From Streptomyces sp. MP131-18 (GTDB taxonomy: Bacteria; Actinomycetota; Actinomycetes; Streptomycetales; Streptomycetaceae): 64,000 bases of DNA. This document shows positions 15,796 to 25,251 of the stretch, piece by piece. Below the pieces are notes generated by a model, which saw nothing but the letters and a program-made list of their open reading frames with translations, was not told where the DNA came from and did not search any database. The translations under genes and the position numbers were made by a program. The stretch's first letter is position 1, and each line of letters opens with the position of its first letter. The stretch is from contig NZ_LZNS01000001.1 in assembly GCF_001984575.1 (NCBI RefSeq), positions 3,919,656-3,983,655 of the forward strand. Reading direction: 5' to 3'.

Positions 15796-18396
15796 TCAGC
15801 GGCCCAACCGGGCGCGCACCATGCCGACGAGCGCGGTCAGTTCCTGGACGCGCATGCGGCGGGCGGCGACGTAGAACACGCCGAGCAGCACCAGCCCGCC
15901 CACCGACAGGGCGGCCAGGGAGCCCAGCATCGTCTCGCCCAGGGCCCGCAGGACCGCGAAGCCGGCGGCGCCGCCGAGCAGGGCCGCCGGGACGCTCGCA
16001 CCCGCCAGGCGGATGTACGTGCGCACGACGCGGGCGCCGTCCAGGTCGGCCGCCATGCGGCTGCGCAGTCGGCGCCAGGCGATGCGCACGCCGAGGCTGT
16101 ACGCGATGCCGTAGCTGAAGGCCACCCCGGCCACGACCCACCGGTCGGGCAGGACGAAGAAGCAGATCCCGGACAGCACGATCCAGCAGGCCGAGACGGC
16201 GACGGTGTTGTAGAACGGCGTGCGGGTGTCCTCGTAGGCGTAGAACGCGCGGAGCACGACGTACTGGGCCGAGTAGGGGATCAGGCCGAGACCGAAGGCC
16301 ATGAGGATGTAGCCGAACGACCGGGCCCCGTCGGCGGTGCCGAACAGCAGCATGCACATCGGGACGCCGAGCGCGACGAACGCGAACGCGATCGGCACGA
16401 TCGCCACGGCCGATGTCCGCAGCCCCTGGGAGAGGTCGTCGCGGACGGCCGCGGTGTCGCCGTCGGCGGCGGAGCGGGAAAGCCTCGGCAGCAGGGCCGC
16501 CATGAGGGACACGGTGATGATGGCCTGCGGCATCTGCCAGATCAGCAGGGCGCTGCTGTAGGCGATGATGCCGGTGCCCGGGTGCCCGGCCTCGGCCGCG
16601 TTCTCACCGGCGCGGGTGGCGATCTGCGTGACGACGATCAGGCCCGCGTGGTTGGCGAGGACGAACAGCACGGTCCACTTGGCCATGGCGGCGGCCTTGC
16701 CGAGGCCCTTGCCGCGCCAGTCGAAGCGCAGCCGCATGCGGAAGCCGGCCGCCCGCAGGTAGGGGATCAGGGCCAGGGCCTGGACCACCAGGCCGAGGAG
16801 GGTGCCGATGCCGAGCAGGCGGACGCCCTCGGGCGTGATGGTGGTGACGCTGACGCCCGAGGTGCGCTGGGTGCCGTAGACCCACAGGAACATGCCGAAG
16901 GTGAAGATCACGACGATGTTGTTGAGGACCGGGGTCCACATCATCGGTCCGAAGCTGCCGCGCGCGTTGAGGATCTGTCCGAGGACGACGTGCACGCCCA
17001 TGAAGAAGATCGTGGGCAGGAAGTAGCGGGTGAAGGTGACCGTGACCTCGTTGGCGGCCGGGTCGTCCGCGAAGGAGGCGGACATCGTCCGCACCAGCAG
17101 TGGGGCGGCCAGCACGGCCACGATGAGGAGTGCGCCGAGGAGGACCATCACCAGGGTCAGCAGCCGGTTGGCGAACGCCTCGCCGCCGTCCTGGTCGTTC
17201 TTCATGGCCCGGACCAGCTGCGGCACGAACACGGAGTTCAGCCCGCCACCGATGATCAGGATGTAGATCATGTTCGGCAGGTTCCAGGCGACGGTGTAGG
17301 TGTCGCCGAGCACCGCGGAGCCGAGGGCGGCCACGAGGACCAGCTGGCGCACGAAACCGGTGGCCCGGGAGACCAGCGTGCCTGCGGCCATGATGGCGCT
17401 GGACCGCAGGAACCCGCCGGCCCGGCCGGACTTCTTCGGCGTGGGCACCGGCTCCGGGGCGGGCTCCTGCTGCCGCGGCTCGGGCGGCCGCCGCTCCGGT
17501 GGCTGCCCGCCGGGCGGCATGTGCCGGGCCGGGCCGGTCTGCTGGTCGCGGAACAGGTGGGCGAACGCGTCGTCCACCGGCGGCTGTTCCCCGCCCCTGC
17601 GGTACGGTCCTGGCGCCTCGCCCGCCTTGTTCATCAGCCCGTCGATACCCGTGAACTGGGTGGTGGCGGCATCGTCCCCGTGCGGGAAGTGGCGGGAGAC
17701 GGCGTCGGGCTCTGGCGCGGGCGTGGGCGCCCAGCGCTGCGGGTCCGGCGCGTAGGGCGCGGGCTGCGGCTGGTGGTAGAGGGCCGACGGGTCGGGGACG
17801 CTGCCCGGCGGGGGCGGCGGGTGCGCGGCCCGGTCGTACAGCGCGTCCCCGACCGGGTCCTGCGCCAGCGGGTCCCGGCCAGCGTACGGGTCGTGGTGGT
17901 AGCTGTCCGCGAGGTACGGGTCGTAGGGGCGCTGCTGCTGCGCCGGGTCGTACCCCTGCGCGGCATACCCCTGCGCGGCATAGCCCTGCGGGTCATAGCC
18001 CTGCGGATCGTAGACGGGCGGCTGGTACCCGGGTGGGCCGTAGCCGCGCGGGTCGTACGGGCCCGGTCCGTAGCCCTGCGGTGGCCCGTAGGCGTGCGGA
18101 TCGTACATGGGCGGCTGGGGCGGCGTGGGCCCGTACCCGGCCGGGTCGTAGCCCGCCGGGTCGTGCGCGGCCGGATCGTAGCCGGGAGGTTGCTGATAGT
18201 TCGGGGGCTCGTAGGGCGGCTGATAGGGATGCTGCCCCTGGTGCCCCTGGTGCCCCTGATGGGGGTGATGACCGTGGTGGCCTTGATGACCGTGGTGCCC
18301 CTGGTGGTCCGGGTGCCCCTGCTGGTCCCCCTGCCAGCCGGACGGGTCGCCGCCACCCGGCGCCTGGCCGCGTTCACGGTCGTATGGCGCATGCAT
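15796..18396 (-). CDS. murJ: Lipid II flippase MurJ with long N-terminal extension
   Basis: This 866-residue MurJ/MviN protein moves lipid II across the membrane for peptidoglycan synthesis. The transporter core starts near residue 335 (SSAIMAAGTLVSRATGFVRQ) and contains about 14 helices. It is preceded by a roughly 330-residue cytosolic extension made of His/Gly/Gln repeats (HQGH units, residues 24-58), Tyr-Pro-Gly repeats (YDPQG, YAAQG) and a Pro-rich part. Such disordered extensions are common in Streptomyces MurJ but vary greatly. The ATG at 18396 has AAAGGTGGGG upstream. It is likely co-transcribed with the upstream DUF6049 gene and downstream pseudokinase. Confidence 0.95.
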   Translation of the reverse strand: MHAPYDRERGQAPGGGDPSGWQGDQQGHPDHQGHHGHQGHHGHHPHQGHQGHQGQHPYQPPYEPPNYQQPPGYDPAAHDPAGYDPAGYGPTPPQPPMYDPHAYGPPQGYGPGPYDPRGYGPPGYQPPVYDPQGYDPQGYAAQGYAAQGYDPAQQQRPYDPYLADSYHHDPYAGRDPLAQDPVGDALYDRAAHPPPPPGSVPDPSALYHQPQPAPYAPDPQRWAPTPAPEPDAVSRHFPHGDDAATTQFTGIDGLMNKAGEAPGPYRRGGEQPPVDDAFAHLFRDQQTGPARHMPPGGQPPERRPPEPRQQEPAPEPVPTPKKSGRAGGFLRSSAIMAAGTLVSRATGFVRQLVLVAALGSAVLGDTYTVAWNLPNMIYILIIGGGLNSVFVPQLVRAMKNDQDGGEAFANRLLTLVMVLLGALLIVAVLAAPLLVRTMSASFADDPAANEVTVTFTRYFLPTIFFMGVHVVLGQILNARGSFGPMMWTPVLNNIVVIFTFGMFLWVYGTQRTSGVSVTTITPEGVRLLGIGTLLGLVVQALALIPYLRAAGFRMRLRFDWRGKGLGKAAAMAKWTVLFVLANHAGLIVVTQIATRAGENAAEAGHPGTGIIAYSSALLIWQMPQAIITVSLMAALLPRLSRSAADGDTAAVRDDLSQGLRTSAVAIVPIAFAFVALGVPMCMLLFGTADGARSFGYILMAFGLGLIPYSAQYVVLRAFYAYEDTRTPFYNTVAVSACWIVLSGICFFVLPDRWVVAGVAFSYGIAYSLGVRIAWRRLRSRMAADLDGARVVRTYIRLAGASVPAALLGGAAGFAVLRALGETMLGSLAALSVGGLVLLGVFYVAARRMRVQELTALVGMVRARLGR

Positions 18397-18447
18397 CGCT
18401 ACCCCACCTTTGGTTCACGGGCCGGTGCGGACGTCCCGGCCGGCAGC

Positions 18448-20733
18448 TCACTCGTCGGAGTCCAGCCTCTCACCCCGGGCACGGCCTCCGGTGGTGTCGG
18501 CGCTGGTGTCGGCGCCGGTCTCACCCGTGGAACTCTCACCCTCCGCTCCTACCCCGGCGGGCTCCCGCGCAGCGCGCTTGCGCTGCGTGTACATCCGGAT
18601 TCCGGCCAGCACCACGAGCAGCAGCCCGCCGGCAATCACCATCATGACGTTCGAGGTGATGGACGTGACGCTCGCCTGGAACTGGATGGGGTCCCCGTAG
18701 GGCTTGTTGTCGGGCGTGTAGAGCTGGGCTTCCAGGAACGTCCTGCCGTTGGCGCGGGCCGTCGCGGAGAACTTGACCGACTGGCTGTGCCCGCCGCTGA
18801 CGACGATCTCCTGCTCCTCACCGACCTCGAGCCCCAGTGTCCTGCTCGACGTCAGCCGCAACTCCAGGTTGTGCACGTCCTGCACCAGGTTGTTCTGCAC
18901 GGTGACCGGAATCGTCGCGCTGCGCCCGGAGAGGGTGACGGGGGACTTCGGGATCAGATGCACTCGTTCGGTGAGACCGGTCAGACCGTCCTGCACGGTC
19001 TCCCGGTACGCGGCGGCGTCGTCCTCGTTGCCCCGCCAGGACGTCGACATCTCGCGGCGTATCGCGTTCCCGAACGGGGTCGCGACGCGGTCGTCACGCG
19101 TCAGGATGACCTGGAAGTCCTCCAGCGTGCGCTGCGTCTCGCGCATCGCCTGGAACGCGCTGGTGGGCAGCTCCTGTTCGCGCAGCTCCTGCGGGTAGTC
19201 CGCCGCGGGTGGCACTTCCTGATTGGCGGCCGGGTCGGGGGTGGCCTGCGCGGCCTGTGTGAGATCCGTGAAGTGGACCCAGTCCGCGGAGTCCCGCAGC
19301 GCGAGGAGCGCATCGGCCATCGCCTGGGCCTGTGCCGCGGTCGGCATGCGCTGCGGTGCCAGCACCACGCTGCGTTCGTTCGCCGGGTCCTGCTGGGTGA
19401 TCGCCAGCGTCTGGGACAGCAACTGCTGCTCCGCCAGGCGGGCTTCGGCGGTGCCGGTCATGTCGCCCTCGAACAGGGTGGACAGCCTGGCGTCGGCCAC
19501 GACGGCCGTGGTGCCGCCACCGATGGGCCGTGCGGCGGAAGGCGTGTAGCTCAGGTCTCCGGGACGCAGGCTGTCGCTGCGGGCGATGACGTGGTGTGCC
19601 CCGGCCGAGGTGGCCACGGACACGATGGACGGGTCGATGGCTCCTTCCACAGGCCAGGCGAAGTCGGTGCTCGCGTCCACGTCGAGGACGGTCTCCACCG
19701 TTACCTCGGCGGTCTCGGTCGCCTTGGCCAGCTGCCCCAGCGCGCCGAGCACGTCCTTCCCCTGGTGGGCGAGCGAGGCCAGGTCGGGGTCGGCGAAGGG
19801 GAGCGCGACGACCTCGTTGCCCTGGACGGCCTCCTGGAGCTTCCTGAGCCAGGCCCTGGCCTCCTCCTGCCCGTCCCCGTCGACCAGCCGATCTCCGTCG
19901 TAGACCTGGTACGGCTCCGTCATGGCGTCCACCGAGGCCAGCAGGTCGGGGTCGACCACCCACGTCACCGGCAGGTCGGCGCCCAGCGAGACCATCTGGT
20001 CCAGCCGGCCGCCGGGGGAGATCTCCCCGAGCAGCGAGTCGTCGCGGAAAGCGGGGGTCTGCTCCTCGTCCGCGCCCGTCTGCGAGGTCAGATGCGTGGT
20101 CGAGATCAGCGGCCACAGCACGGAGAGGTCGGTCTGGGCGCCCTCGGAGTCCGCCGCGTCCGGCTGCCAGGGCAGCAGGGTCCGGCCGACGCCGAGCAGG
20201 ATGTCCCATCGCTCGGTCTCGGTCTGCCCGGTCAGCCCCACGCCCAGCTCGTACACGCCGTCCGCGCCCAGCGAGAGGGCGGAGACGGGGACCTGAAGCG
20301 AGAAGGTCGCGGACATGCCCGGCGCGATGGTCGGCAGGTCCTGGCCGTGGCCGGACACTATCGTGCCGGTCGCCGCGTCGTGGCCGGTGCGGGGGACCGC
20401 CTCGTCGATGGCGCTGCGACCGGACAGCAGCACGCCGCTCCTGGCGTCGACCGTGCCGTTCACGATGGGGGAGGCCCCGTCGTTGGTGACAGTGCCGCGG
20501 ATGGTCAGGGTGTCGTCCTCGTCGGGCACCGCGGGGCCGAGATCGGTGATCGAGATGGTCGCCGTGCGGTTGCCGGTGCCGATCTCCTGGACGGGGGCGG
20601 AGGGGGCGGCTGTCGCCGACGCGGGGCCGAGCCCGGTCAGCATCGGGAACCCGATGATCACGGCGAGCAGAGAGGAGAGCCGCTGTCGTCGGCGGCGTGC
20701 CGCATCACGCCGCCGCTTCCCCGACACTGTCAC
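18448..20733 (-). CDS. DUF6049 secreted, membrane-anchored protein
   Basis: This is a roughly 761-residue envelope protein of the DUF6049 family, always found upstream of murJ in this group; its function is unknown. A basic start (KRRRDAARRRRQRLSSLLAV) and a hydrophobic stretch ending ATAAP form a signal peptide. An ectodomain with Ig-like beta regions follows, then a single C-terminal helix (VMMVIAGGLLLVVLAGI) and a short acidic tail. The conserved core VTWVVDPDLLASVD resembles family members. The start is uncertain: GTG at 20733 or 20727. Confidence 0.82.
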   Translation of the reverse strand: MTVSGKRRRDAARRRRQRLSSLLAVIIGFPMLTGLGPASATAAPSAPVQEIGTGNRTATISITDLGPAVPDEDDTLTIRGTVTNDGASPIVNGTVDARSGVLLSGRSAIDEAVPRTGHDAATGTIVSGHGQDLPTIAPGMSATFSLQVPVSALSLGADGVYELGVGLTGQTETERWDILLGVGRTLLPWQPDAADSEGAQTDLSVLWPLISTTHLTSQTGADEEQTPAFRDDSLLGEISPGGRLDQMVSLGADLPVTWVVDPDLLASVDAMTEPYQVYDGDRLVDGDGQEEARAWLRKLQEAVQGNEVVALPFADPDLASLAHQGKDVLGALGQLAKATETAEVTVETVLDVDASTDFAWPVEGAIDPSIVSVATSAGAHHVIARSDSLRPGDLSYTPSAARPIGGGTTAVVADARLSTLFEGDMTGTAEARLAEQQLLSQTLAITQQDPANERSVVLAPQRMPTAAQAQAMADALLALRDSADWVHFTDLTQAAQATPDPAANQEVPPAADYPQELREQELPTSAFQAMRETQRTLEDFQVILTRDDRVATPFGNAIRREMSTSWRGNEDDAAAYRETVQDGLTGLTERVHLIPKSPVTLSGRSATIPVTVQNNLVQDVHNLELRLTSSRTLGLEVGEEQEIVVSGGHSQSVKFSATARANGRTFLEAQLYTPDNKPYGDPIQFQASVTSITSNVMMVIAGGLLLVVLAGIRMYTQRKRAAREPAGVGAEGESSTGETGADTSADTTGGRARGERLDSDE

Positions 20734-20861
20734 GCGCCAGCCCCAATCCCTCGTTCGCAACCGGCCCTCATGGTAACGATGATCGGTCTTGCGGAGTGTC
20801 CAGGACCGGTGGCCCCCCGGGGGAGCCCGCGGCCCGTCCGGGCCACGTACGCTGTGCTGTT

Positions 20862-22343
20862 GTGCCGAACGACAGGAATGAAACTCAGCTCCGTCAGGCC
20901 GCGCCCGGACTTGGAACGGCGCAGCGGCAGGCCGTGGGCGAGCTGCTGCGGGTCTCCCCCATCGCCGACGATCTGGCGGCGCGCTTCGCCCGCGCCGGGT
21001 TCTCACTGGCCCTGGTCGGCGGCTCGGTGCGCGACGCCCTCCTGGGGCGGCTCGGCAACGACCTGGACTTCACCACCGATGCCAGGCCCGAGGACGTCCT
21101 GCGTATCGTCCGGCCGTGGGCGGACGCGGTATGGGAGGTCGGCATCGCCTTCGGCACGATCGGCTGCCGCAAGGCCGCGCCGGACGAGGCCGGTGACGAG
21201 GGGTACCAGCTGGAGATCACCACCTACCGGTCGGAAGCCTACGACCGCAGCTCCCGCAAGCCGGAGGTCGTTTACGGCGACTCCCTCCAGGAGGATCTGC
21301 TGCGCCGGGACTTCACGGTCAACGCCATGGCTGTCGCGCTGCCGCGCAAGGAGTTCATCGACCCGCACAACGGCCTCGCCGACCTCGCGCAGCGGGTGCT
21401 GCGCACCCCCGGCACCCCCGAGGACTCCTTTTCCGACGACCCGCTGCGCATGATGCGGGCCGCGCGCTTCGCCGCGCAGCTGGATTTCGCCGTGGCCGAG
21501 CCCGTGCTGGCCGCGATGTCGGACATGGCGGACCGGATCGACATCGTTTCCGCGGAGCGGGTCCGGGACGAGCTGAACAAGCTTCTTCTCGGTGACCATC
21601 CGCGCAAGGGCATCACGCTGCTGGTCGAGACCGGGCTCGCGGAGCGGGTGCTGCCCGAGGTACCGGCGCTCCGGCTGGAGCGGGACGAGCACCATCGGCA
21701 CAAGGACGTCTACGAGCACAGCCTGACGGTTCTGGAGCAGGCGATCGATCTGGAGGACGGCGCGCCCGACCTGGTGCTGCGGCTGTCGGCCCTGCTCCAT
21801 GACATCGGCAAGCCGAAGACGCGCCGCTTCGAGAAGGACGGCCGGGTCTCGTTCCACCACCATGAGGTGGTCGGCGCGAAGATGGTCAAGCAGCGGCTGG
21901 CGCGGCTGAAGTATCCGAACGAGATCATCAAGGACGTGGCCCGGCTGGTCGAGCTGCATCTGCGCTTCCACGGCTACGGCACCGGCGAGTGGACCGATTC
22001 GGCCGTGCGCCGCTACGTCCGGGACGCGGGGCCGCTGCTGAGCCGGCTGCACAAGCTGACCCGTTCCGACTGCACCACGCGGAACCGGCGCAAGGCGCTG
22101 GCGCTCTCCCGGGCCTACGACAGCCTGGAGGAGCGCATCGAGCAGCTCAAGCAGCAGGAGGAGCTGGACGCCATCCGTCCGGACCTCAACGGCAACGACA
22201 TCATGGAAATCCTCGGCATCGGCCCGGGGCCGGAGATCGGCCGGGCCTACCGCCAACTGCTGGAGCTGCGGATGGAGAACGGACCCATGGAGCACGAGGC
22301 CGCGGTCGCCGCGCTCAAGGACTGGTGGACCACCCAGCAATGA
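20862..22343 (+). CDS. cca: CCA tRNA nucleotidyltransferase
   Basis: This 493-residue class II nucleotidyltransferase adds or repairs the 3' CCA of tRNAs. It has the signature LVGGSVRDALLGR with catalytic DLDFTTDARP (about residues 48-70), the RRDFTVNAMA motif and a C-terminal HD domain (HRHKDVYEHSL and LLHDIGKPKTR). Actinobacterial members of this poly(A)-polymerase-like branch have been shown to be CCA-adding enzymes. The GTG at 20862 is chosen by the conserved VPNDRNE start. It is divergent from the DUF6049 gene across 128 bp. Confidence 0.92.
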   Translation: MPNDRNETQLRQAAPGLGTAQRQAVGELLRVSPIADDLAARFARAGFSLALVGGSVRDALLGRLGNDLDFTTDARPEDVLRIVRPWADAVWEVGIAFGTIGCRKAAPDEAGDEGYQLEITTYRSEAYDRSSRKPEVVYGDSLQEDLLRRDFTVNAMAVALPRKEFIDPHNGLADLAQRVLRTPGTPEDSFSDDPLRMMRAARFAAQLDFAVAEPVLAAMSDMADRIDIVSAERVRDELNKLLLGDHPRKGITLLVETGLAERVLPEVPALRLERDEHHRHKDVYEHSLTVLEQAIDLEDGAPDLVLRLSALLHDIGKPKTRRFEKDGRVSFHHHEVVGAKMVKQRLARLKYPNEIIKDVARLVELHLRFHGYGTGEWTDSAVRRYVRDAGPLLSRLHKLTRSDCTTRNRRKALALSRAYDSLEERIEQLKQQEELDAIRPDLNGNDIMEILGIGPGPEIGRAYRQLLELRMENGPMEHEAAVAALKDWWTTQQ

Positions 22344-22364
22344 GGCATGGGCGGCGGCCGGCTC

Positions 22365-23714
22365 TCAGCCCGTCGTCGCCCGCACTGTTTCACGTGAAAC
22401 AAGCGAGCGGCGCAGCCCCTGCACCGCGACCGCCGTCGCGCCGTAGAGCACCGCAACGGTGAGGAGCAGCACGGCCGAGCGTCCGTCCGGGGGCAGCATC
22501 AGCGCGGCGACACCGGCGGCGCCCACGAATGCGATGTTGAAGAGCATGTCGTAGAGGGAGAACACCCGGCCGCGGTAGGCATCGTCCACCGAGGACTGCA
22601 CCACCGTGTCCGTCACGATCTTCGAGCCCTGCGACACCAGCCCGAGCACGAAGGCCGCGATCATCACCGGCACCGGCCGGAACCACAGCCCGAGCGCCGG
22701 AACGAGCGCCGCCGCCAGGGCCGCGCACAGCACGAACCAGCCCAGGGTGCCGAGCCGGCCGACCATCCACGGCGAGATCACGGCGGCCACGAAAAAGCCG
22801 GCCCCTGATACGGCGACGGCCACACCCAGCCAGGCCATCCCGTCCCCGTCGCCCGTGCCGTCCGACCAGGCGTGGCGGCAGAGCATGAGGACGGTCACGA
22901 GCAGAGCCCCGTAGCAGAAGCGCATCATGCCCAGCGCGCCCAGCGTCCACGCGGCCAGCGGCCGGACGGTCAGGTGGCGCAGCCCCGCAGCCAGTCCGCG
23001 CGCGGTGCCCGCGACTGCCGCGCCGAAGCGCGGCTGGACCGCGTCGGCCTCCGGGCCCAGTTGGTCCCGGCTCATGCGGAGTGCGGACAGACCGGCCAGC
23101 AGGTACAGCACGCCGGCCAGGCCCAGGGCCAGCGCGTCGTCCGCGCCCTGGCTGCCGCCCAGGAACTGCACGACGAAAGCCGCGCCGCCGCCCACCGTGG
23201 CGGCGAGCGTCCCGGCCGTGGGGGAGAGGGAGTTGGCGACCACCAGCCGCTCGCGGTCCACGACGCGGGGCAGGCCGGCGGACAGCCCGGCCAGGATGAA
23301 GCGGTTGACCGCGGTGACCGAGAGCGCCGAAAGGTAGAACAGCCAGTCCGGCACGTCGGCCACGACCAGGGCACACGTGCCCGCGGCCAGAACGCTGCGC
23401 AGGAGGTTTCCATGGAACAGCACCTGGCGGCGGCGCAGCCGGTCCAGGAGCACACCGGCGAAGGGGCCGAGGAGGGAGTACGGGAGCAGCAGGACCGCCA
23501 TCGCGGCGGCGATGTCCGCGGGAGAGGTCTCCTGCTCCGGCCCGAACACCACGTAGGTGGCCAGGCCGACTTGGAAGACGCCGTCCGTGAACTGCGACAG
23601 CAGGCGGACGGTCAGCAGCTTCCGGAAGCCCGGGAAGCGCAGCAGGGCGCGGAGATCAGCGACGGCCGAGGAGCGTTCGGGCCCCTGTCTCTCATGTTTC
23701 ACGTGAAACGTCAT
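22365..23714 (-). CDS. MFS transporter with parS at both ends of its gene
   Basis: This 449-residue major facilitator protein has about 12 helices, a cytosolic basic loop DRLRRRQVLFHG after helix 2 and a linker near residue 200; the substrate is unknown. The putative ATG at 23714 gives MTFHVKHE, where FHVKH is the translation of a parS site, and the C-terminus LVSRETVRATTG crosses a second parS. The ribosome site is weak (only CCGG before the ATG), so a downstream GTG is possible. Its start overlaps the end of the upstream gene by 23 bp. Confidence 0.82.
   Translation of the reverse strand: MTFHVKHERQGPERSSAVADLRALLRFPGFRKLLTVRLLSQFTDGVFQVGLATYVVFGPEQETSPADIAAAMAVLLLPYSLLGPFAGVLLDRLRRRQVLFHGNLLRSVLAAGTCALVVADVPDWLFYLSALSVTAVNRFILAGLSAGLPRVVDRERLVVANSLSPTAGTLAATVGGGAAFVVQFLGGSQGADDALALGLAGVLYLLAGLSALRMSRDQLGPEADAVQPRFGAAVAGTARGLAAGLRHLTVRPLAAWTLGALGMMRFCYGALLVTVLMLCRHAWSDGTGDGDGMAWLGVAVAVSGAGFFVAAVISPWMVGRLGTLGWFVLCAALAAALVPALGLWFRPVPVMIAAFVLGLVSQGSKIVTDTVVQSSVDDAYRGRVFSLYDMLFNIAFVGAAGVAALMLPPDGRSAVLLLTVAVLYGATAVAVQGLRRSLVSRETVRATTG
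22386..22401. promoter_or_regulatory. parS: parS site in the 3' end of the MFS gene
   Basis: TGTTTCACGTGAAACA is an exact consensus match. It is translated as VSRET nine codons before the MFS stop. Confidence 0.95.
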
Positions 23715-25206
23715 CCGGGGGGATCGGGCGGCCGGAGCCGGGGGTGGGCAGGGTGCGCCCGGTGACGCCCCAGTCGACGAACGCGGTGGGGGCGGGCGGC
23801 CGGTCATGGCGGGGACGGAGCGTGAAGACATCCTCGGCACCGTCGAGTACGCCCCCACCGGGGTCGTCGGAGCCATCGCGCCGGATCGGGTCGTTCTCCG
23901 GCCTGAGCACATCGCGAACGACCATCGCGCACAGGTAGAGCGTGCCCAAAAGGTGGAGCAGGATGGCGAGTTGGTAGCCGCCGGGGGCGAGCCCCTGCTG
24001 ATCCTCGCTGTTCAGATAGGCCAGGTACATCCAGATGCCGAGGAAGTACAGCACCTCGCAGCCCTGCCAGATCAGGAAGTCCCGCCAGCGCGGGCGGGCC
24101 AGGACGGCCAGCGGGACCAGCCACAGCACGTACTGCGGGGAGTAGACCTTGTTGGTCAGGATGAACAGGGCCACGACGAGGAACGCGAGCTGAGCCAGCC
24201 GCGGCCGGCGGGGGGCCGCGAGGGCGAGCGCCGCGATGGCGGCGCAGCCGAGGACGACGAGGCCGGTGGCCAAGGCGTTCACGCCGTCCAGCTCCGTGTC
24301 GGTGCGCTGCTTGATGATCAGCCACAGCGAGCCGAAATCGACGGGGCGTTCCTCGCTGAAGGTGTAGAACTTCGCCCAGCCCTCCGGGGCCGGGATCATC
24401 ACCGGCAGATTGACCGCCAGCCAGGCACCGACGGCTCCCGCGGCCGAGGCGAGGAACGGGCGCCATCGTCCGGCCCGCCAGCACAGTACGAGCAGCGGAC
24501 CGAGCAGCAGAACCGGATAGAGCTTGGCCGCGGTGGCCAGGCCGAGGAGGATACCGGCGGCGAACGGGCGGCTGCGTGACCACATCAGCAGCGCGGCGCA
24601 CGTGAGCGCACCGGCCAGCAGGTCCCAGTTGATGGTGGCGGTGAGGGCCAGGGCCGGGGCCATGGCGACCAGCAGCCCGTCCCAGGGCCTGCGGGGGTGG
24701 ATGCGGGTCACGCAGACGGCGATGACGACGGCGCAGATCATCAGGAGCGCCGCGTTCACCAGCCAGTAGGTCTGTGCCGGGGACGGGTCCGTGGTGCCGC
24801 CCGGGGTCAGCCAGTCGGCGATCTGCATGAACAGGCCGGTGAGGACCGGGTATTCGAGGAACTCCATGCCGCCGGACAGCTCGGCGGGGATGGACTCGTA
24901 GTAGGGAATGACGCCGTTCGCGAAGCCGCGGCCCTGGTACAGGTGCGGGATGTCGGAGTAGCAGGCGTGGGTGTACTGGTCGGTCGGGCCGCTGAACCAG
25001 CCGCTGTCGTAGCAGGGCGCCTTCTGCACCATGCCGAGGGCGAACATTCCGATCATCACCAGGGCGACGATCCGGACCGGCGTCCACCGGCCGCCGGCGG
25101 GCACGGCCCGCCGGCCGGCGGGGCCGCCGATCAGCTCGCTGCCGGCGGCGGCCACTTCGTCGTGCCGGGTGGGCCGTACGTCCGCTCGCGGGTTCGGATG
25201 CGCCAT
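23692..25206 (-). CDS. GT87-like polytopic glycosyltransferase
   Basis: This 504-residue integral membrane protein has about 10-12 helices and an N-terminal extracytoplasmic loop with motifs PHLYQGRGF and EYPVLTG typical of GT-C fold, family 87 (DUF2029) enzymes. Related actinobacterial proteins transfer sugars from polyprenyl-phosphate donors to envelope lipids or polymers; the acceptor here is unknown. The ATG at 25206 (MAHPNPRADV) with AGGA upstream is preferred over GTG at 25224. Its last codons, VSRET-stop, lie within parS 23695-23710 and overlap the MFS start. Confidence 0.83.
   Translation of the reverse strand: MAHPNPRADVRPTRHDEVAAAGSELIGGPAGRRAVPAGGRWTPVRIVALVMIGMFALGMVQKAPCYDSGWFSGPTDQYTHACYSDIPHLYQGRGFANGVIPYYESIPAELSGGMEFLEYPVLTGLFMQIADWLTPGGTTDPSPAQTYWLVNAALLMICAVVIAVCVTRIHPRRPWDGLLVAMAPALALTATINWDLLAGALTCAALLMWSRSRPFAAGILLGLATAAKLYPVLLLGPLLVLCWRAGRWRPFLASAAGAVGAWLAVNLPVMIPAPEGWAKFYTFSEERPVDFGSLWLIIKQRTDTELDGVNALATGLVVLGCAAIAALALAAPRRPRLAQLAFLVVALFILTNKVYSPQYVLWLVPLAVLARPRWRDFLIWQGCEVLYFLGIWMYLAYLNSEDQQGLAPGGYQLAILLHLLGTLYLCAMVVRDVLRPENDPIRRDGSDDPGGGVLDGAEDVFTLRPRHDRPPAPTAFVDWGVTGRTLPTPGSGRPIPPDDVSRET
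23695..23710. promoter_or_regulatory. parS: parS site at a gene junction
   Basis: TGTTTCACGTGAAACG has the full parS core. It is read in two frames by overlapping genes: VSRET at the end of the GT87-like gene and FHVK at the beginning of the MFS gene. Confidence 0.92.
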
Positions 25207-25251
25207 GTCCTCATCCTGCCGCACGGCCCCACCCCGGGGCGGCAGGGGCAG

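Noticed and set aside
18220-18330. Short repeats in the 5' end of murJ that look like a CRISPR array
   Set aside because: The units are a few codons long, without spacers, and encode a His-Gln-Gly repeat.
16582-21453. A 1623-codon open frame on the plus strand opposite murJ and the DUF6049 gene
   Set aside because: Translation is Gly/Arg/Val/His/Asp-biased with no family pattern; it is the reverse frame of strongly GC3-biased real genes.
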